Shown one piece after another: positions 61,981 to 64,000 of a DNA stretch of 64,000 nucleotides. This DNA comes from Bacteroidota bacterium. Lineage in GTDB: Bacteria > Bacteroidota > Bacteroidia > Chitinophagales > Chitinophagaceae. Positions within the stretch are counted from its first letter, which is position 1. Each line of letters opens with the position of its first letter. The notes below the pieces were generated by a model. It had not been told where the DNA came from. It did not search any database and saw only the letters and a list, made by a program, of their open reading frames with translations. The translations under genes were made by a program, and so were the position numbers. The stretch spans positions 1 to 64,000 of the forward strand of contig JAEZAM010000094.1 in the NCBI GenBank assembly GCA_023430465.1, in the 5' to 3' direction.

Positions 61981-62460
61981 TTATCCGCGCTGCAGAATCT
62001 TTTTCCACTTATCGCCTTCGGCAAATGTCTTGATCGTTTTGTTTCGATCATCAATCAGTTTGCGGAGATAACGGGTAAGATACAATGTATTGAACGTCTG
62101 ACCGATCTTACCATAAGGCGATTCAAACTCTATTATATCAATCATGATCGTGCCATTATCGCAGGCTTTGAAATGATGTTCATGCTTCATGCTGCGGAAA
62201 TCGCCCTCTACCATGTCATCAGTAAACATGTCCGGCCGCTTCATCGCCGTGATCCTGGACTTCAGCAAGCGCACCTTGAAAAGATGTTTTGCTTTCCATG
62301 TCACTGTTTCATCTTTTTCGATCAGGCCGAATCTTGTACCGGCCACGGCTTCCTCCTTGTGCTTGCTCATTGATTCCTTGTGCAGGTCAATACTGCGCGC
62401 AAGGTCAAAAACGCGGTCTATCGGTGCGGCGATGAATGTAGTCAGATGAATGGTGGGCAT
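61981..62460 (-). CDS. SRPBCC (START-like) family protein
   Basis: 159 residues, one SRPBCC domain. It begins with the family's first strand (IHLTTFIAAPIDRVFDLARSIDLHKESM) and contains KDETVTWKAKHLFKVRLLKSRITAMKRPDMFTD. A C-terminal amphipathic helix (NTLYLTRYLRKLIDDRNKTIKTFAE) closes the hydrophobic cavity. The family binds lipids or small hydrophobic molecules; this subgroup is often annotated as cell-division-inhibitor-like without firm evidence. No signal peptide. It lies between comB and gcvT without close coupling. Confidence 0.88.
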   Translation of the reverse strand: MPTIHLTTFIAAPIDRVFDLARSIDLHKESMSKHKEEAVAGTRFGLIEKDETVTWKAKHLFKVRLLKSRITAMKRPDMFTDDMVEGDFRSMKHEHHFKACDNGTIMIDIIEFESPYGKIGQTFNTLYLTRYLRKLIDDRNKTIKTFAEGDKWKKILQRG

Positions 62461-62538
62461 GATAAAGCGTGATTCAGTATTTGGCTTAACCCGGCGTGGG
62501 TTTTCAGCAGGATCCGGATGTCGCTACTGCATCAAGAA

Positions 62539-63624
62539 TCATGCAAAAGGCAGCTTTGCAACCCGCGCCTGTAACAGTTTATCTCTCACTTTAATGTAGA
62601 TATCCGTTTCGATAGCGGCAAACTCCGTACGTACATATCCCATTCCTATCGCTTTTCCCAATGTGGGTGATTGTGTACCGGATGTAACAACGCCTATCAC
62701 ATTCCCCTCATTGTCCGCTATTTCATAGCCATGACGGGGAATGCCTTTTTCAATCATTTCAAATCCGACCAGCTTCCGCTTCGGTCCTTCTTTTTTCTGC
62801 TGTGCAAAGATGTCGCTGGAAGTGAACTCCTTTGTGAATTTGGTGATCCAGCCAAGCCCCGCTTCAATGGGTGAGGTGGTATCATCAATGTCATTTCCAT
62901 AAAGGCAATAGCCCATTTCAAGGCGCAGGGTATCACGGGCACCAAGTCCAATGGGGCGTATACCCGCTTCTTTACCAGCTTCAAAGATCGCGTCCCATAT
63001 CTTTTCTGCATCACCATCCTTGTCTTCAAAATAAATCTCCACGCCTCCTGCGCCCGTATACCCGGTTGCACTGATCAATACATTGTCTACGCCGGCAAAC
63101 CGACCCTTTACGAATGTGTAATACTTGAGGTTCATGATATCCATGTCCGTCAGCGGCTGGAGTATCGTTGTTGCATTGGGACCCTGGACCGCAAGCAGAG
63201 CCGTCTTGTCGGAAATATTGTGCATCTCCACACCCGCGGTGTTATGCTGCGATATCCATTGCCAGTCCTTGTCAATATTGGATGCATTTACTACGAGCAT
63301 ATAGACCTTTCCCGCTTCTACACAATAAACCAGCAGGTCATCTACAATACCGCCATCCTTGTTTGGCAGGCAGCTATATTGCGCCTCCCCATTCTTCAAT
63401 TTCGATGCGTCATTGCTGGTCACGCGCTGGATCAGGTCCAGGGCATCAGGGCCTTTTAAAATAAACTCTCCCATATGACTGACGTCAAACACGCCCGCAT
63501 TCTTCCTTACCGTCGCATGCTCATCGTTGATGCCAGTATAGCTGATCGGCATGTTATAGCCGGCGAATGGTGCCATTTTTGCACCAAGGGAAATATGCTT
63601 CGATGTAAACGGTGTCTGCTTCAT
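62539..63624 (-). CDS. gcvT: Aminomethyltransferase, glycine cleavage T protein
   Basis: 361 residues from ATG 63624 (MKQTPFTSKHISLGAKMAPFAGY). GcvT features visible are FAGYNMPISYTGINDEHATVRKNAGVFDVSHMGEF, containing the folate-site Asp and Arg neighbourhood, then YTGAGGVEIYF and RLEMGYCLYGNDID. The C-terminal part includes VTSGTQSPTLGKAIGMGYV. It transfers the methylene group from the lipoyl-H protein to tetrahydrofolate in glycine breakdown. The start at 63645 would overlap the promoter-like TACATTTG and is rejected. The P and H proteins are not in the window. Confidence 0.96.
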   Translation of the reverse strand: MKQTPFTSKHISLGAKMAPFAGYNMPISYTGINDEHATVRKNAGVFDVSHMGEFILKGPDALDLIQRVTSNDASKLKNGEAQYSCLPNKDGGIVDDLLVYCVEAGKVYMLVVNASNIDKDWQWISQHNTAGVEMHNISDKTALLAVQGPNATTILQPLTDMDIMNLKYYTFVKGRFAGVDNVLISATGYTGAGGVEIYFEDKDGDAEKIWDAIFEAGKEAGIRPIGLGARDTLRLEMGYCLYGNDIDDTTSPIEAGLGWITKFTKEFTSSDIFAQQKKEGPKRKLVGFEMIEKGIPRHGYEIADNEGNVIGVVTSGTQSPTLGKAIGMGYVRTEFAAIETDIYIKVRDKLLQARVAKLPFA

Positions 63625-63642
63625 ATGACTGATTTGAATGCG

Positions 63643-63650
63643 CAAATGTA
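63643..63650 (-). promoter_or_regulatory. Candidate -7 promoter box of gcvT (TACATTTG)
   Basis: Exact TAnnTTTG match on the minus strand, 18 bases before the gcvT ATG; supports the start at 63624. Confidence 0.45.
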
Positions 63651-63726
63651 AGCTGAACCGGCTAGTAATTCTTCATTTTACAGCAGAACAGAAACTGTCC
63701 GCCCCCTAAAAGATATAACCATAAAA

Positions 63727-63748
63727 AAAGCCCCGGGAACGGGGCTTT
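63727..63748 (-). terminator. Rho-independent terminator of the coiled-coil protein gene
   Basis: AAAGCCCCG / CGGGGCTTT form a perfect 9-base stem with a 4-base loop, followed on the minus strand by a T-run. It is 39 bases beyond the stop at 63787 and 76 bases before gcvT's candidate promoter. Confidence 0.9.
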
Positions 63749-63786
63749 GTGTTGCCGGACAAACCGGCTTTCAACTTCAACCTACT

Positions 63787-64000
63787 TTACAGCCATGACA
63801 TCACGGAGAAGATAGTGGAACGTGAAGCGGTGGTAGTGCCCGCCTCCTCATCGTTCATGGATTCCTTTACCGTATCACGGCGCTGTTGTTTCTTTTCCTC
63901 TTCCAACTGGCGTATCAGGCGATCACTTTCTTCCTGTTTTCTCTTCTCTTCCCTGATACGTTCGTCAATATCACGCTGTTGCTCTATTTGTTCGTCCTGG
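63787..64000 (-). CDS. C-terminal end of a charged coiled-coil protein, partial
   Basis: The last 70 codons and stop (TAA at 63787-63789) of a gene entering from the right edge; position 64000 belongs to an incomplete codon. The visible part is Glu/Gln/Arg/Lys-rich with heptad spacing (EQQRDIDERIREEKRKQEES, RLIRQLEEEKKQQRRDTVKE). It ends with a Thr/Ser-rich linker and a hydrophobic tail (STIFSVMSWL). No function can be given from this fragment. A classical terminator at 63727-63748 follows it, supporting a real gene end. Confidence 0.8.
   Translation of the reverse strand, partial: QDEQIEQQRDIDERIREEKRKQEESDRLIRQLEEEKKQQRRDTVKESMNDEEAGTTTASRSTIFSVMSWL

Overview
The window looks like a piece of a Bacteroidota chromosome, most likely family Chitinophagaceae. 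The evidence is an alternative complex III (ActABCDEF) operon joined to a cytochrome c oxidase operon, a futalosine-pathway menaquinone gene (mqnC), a type IX secretion sorting domain, SusC/TonB-type outer-membrane barrels with carboxypeptidase-like N-termini, GLPGLI, DUF3078 and DUF4421 family proteins, a LytTR regulator paired with a giant propeller sensor kinase, and promoter-like TAnnTTTG boxes just upstream of many starts. This placement is inferred from gene content; no search was run.

Layout. 1-580: the 5' part of a REP-associated (Y1/HUH) transposase running off the left edge, with a strong REP-like hairpin just upstream. 630-3700: DUF3078 protein, a lipoprotein with a TonB C-terminal domain, trmB, a small Cys-rich protein and a Cys-less alkyltransferase-like protein. 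3970-6760: four small genes of unknown function, two of them sharing an identical 19-base upstream word. 6858-11223: LytTR response regulator and propeller/GAF/LytS-type kinase. 11325-27624: one long minus-strand respiratory block read as actA-actB-actC-actD-actE-actF-ctaC-ctaD-ctaB-two subunit III genes-subunit IV, then SCO and DUF420 assembly factors behind a terminator. Together these would take electrons from menaquinol to cytochrome c and then to oxygen, with haem and copper assembly factors encoded in place.

27881-41512: a membrane-domain/PurN fusion, small conserved proteins, a secreted D-aminoacylase-like amidohydrolase, a fused alpha-beta 2-oxoacid dehydrogenase E1, a DUF4421 protein, an inactive/active M16 peptidase pair, an aspartyl protease with PDZ domain, mqnC, a DUF3817 protein and nagA. 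41523-47985: two small proteins, an OmpR-type regulator with its kinase, a divergent GLPGLI protein and a Kef/CPA2 antiporter. 47988-56814: two paralogous large outer-membrane barrels with a small secreted protein and an unlisted 52-residue gene between them, then an ELWxxDGT-repeat protein with a T9SS tail. 57175-64000: a SWIM-SNF2 helicase, comB, an SRPBCC protein, gcvT and the C-terminal end of a charged coiled-coil protein.

Between genes there is a recurring class of element: simple period-6 or period-7 repeats (AACCTY, ACTYAAA, GCACTCC-like), often as inverted arms. Two of them share a conserved core (TTTCACGCAAA ... GAGCAAAG ... CAAAA) while their arms differ completely in sequence. This is the most unusual signal I see. 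I found no tRNA, rRNA or CRISPR array.
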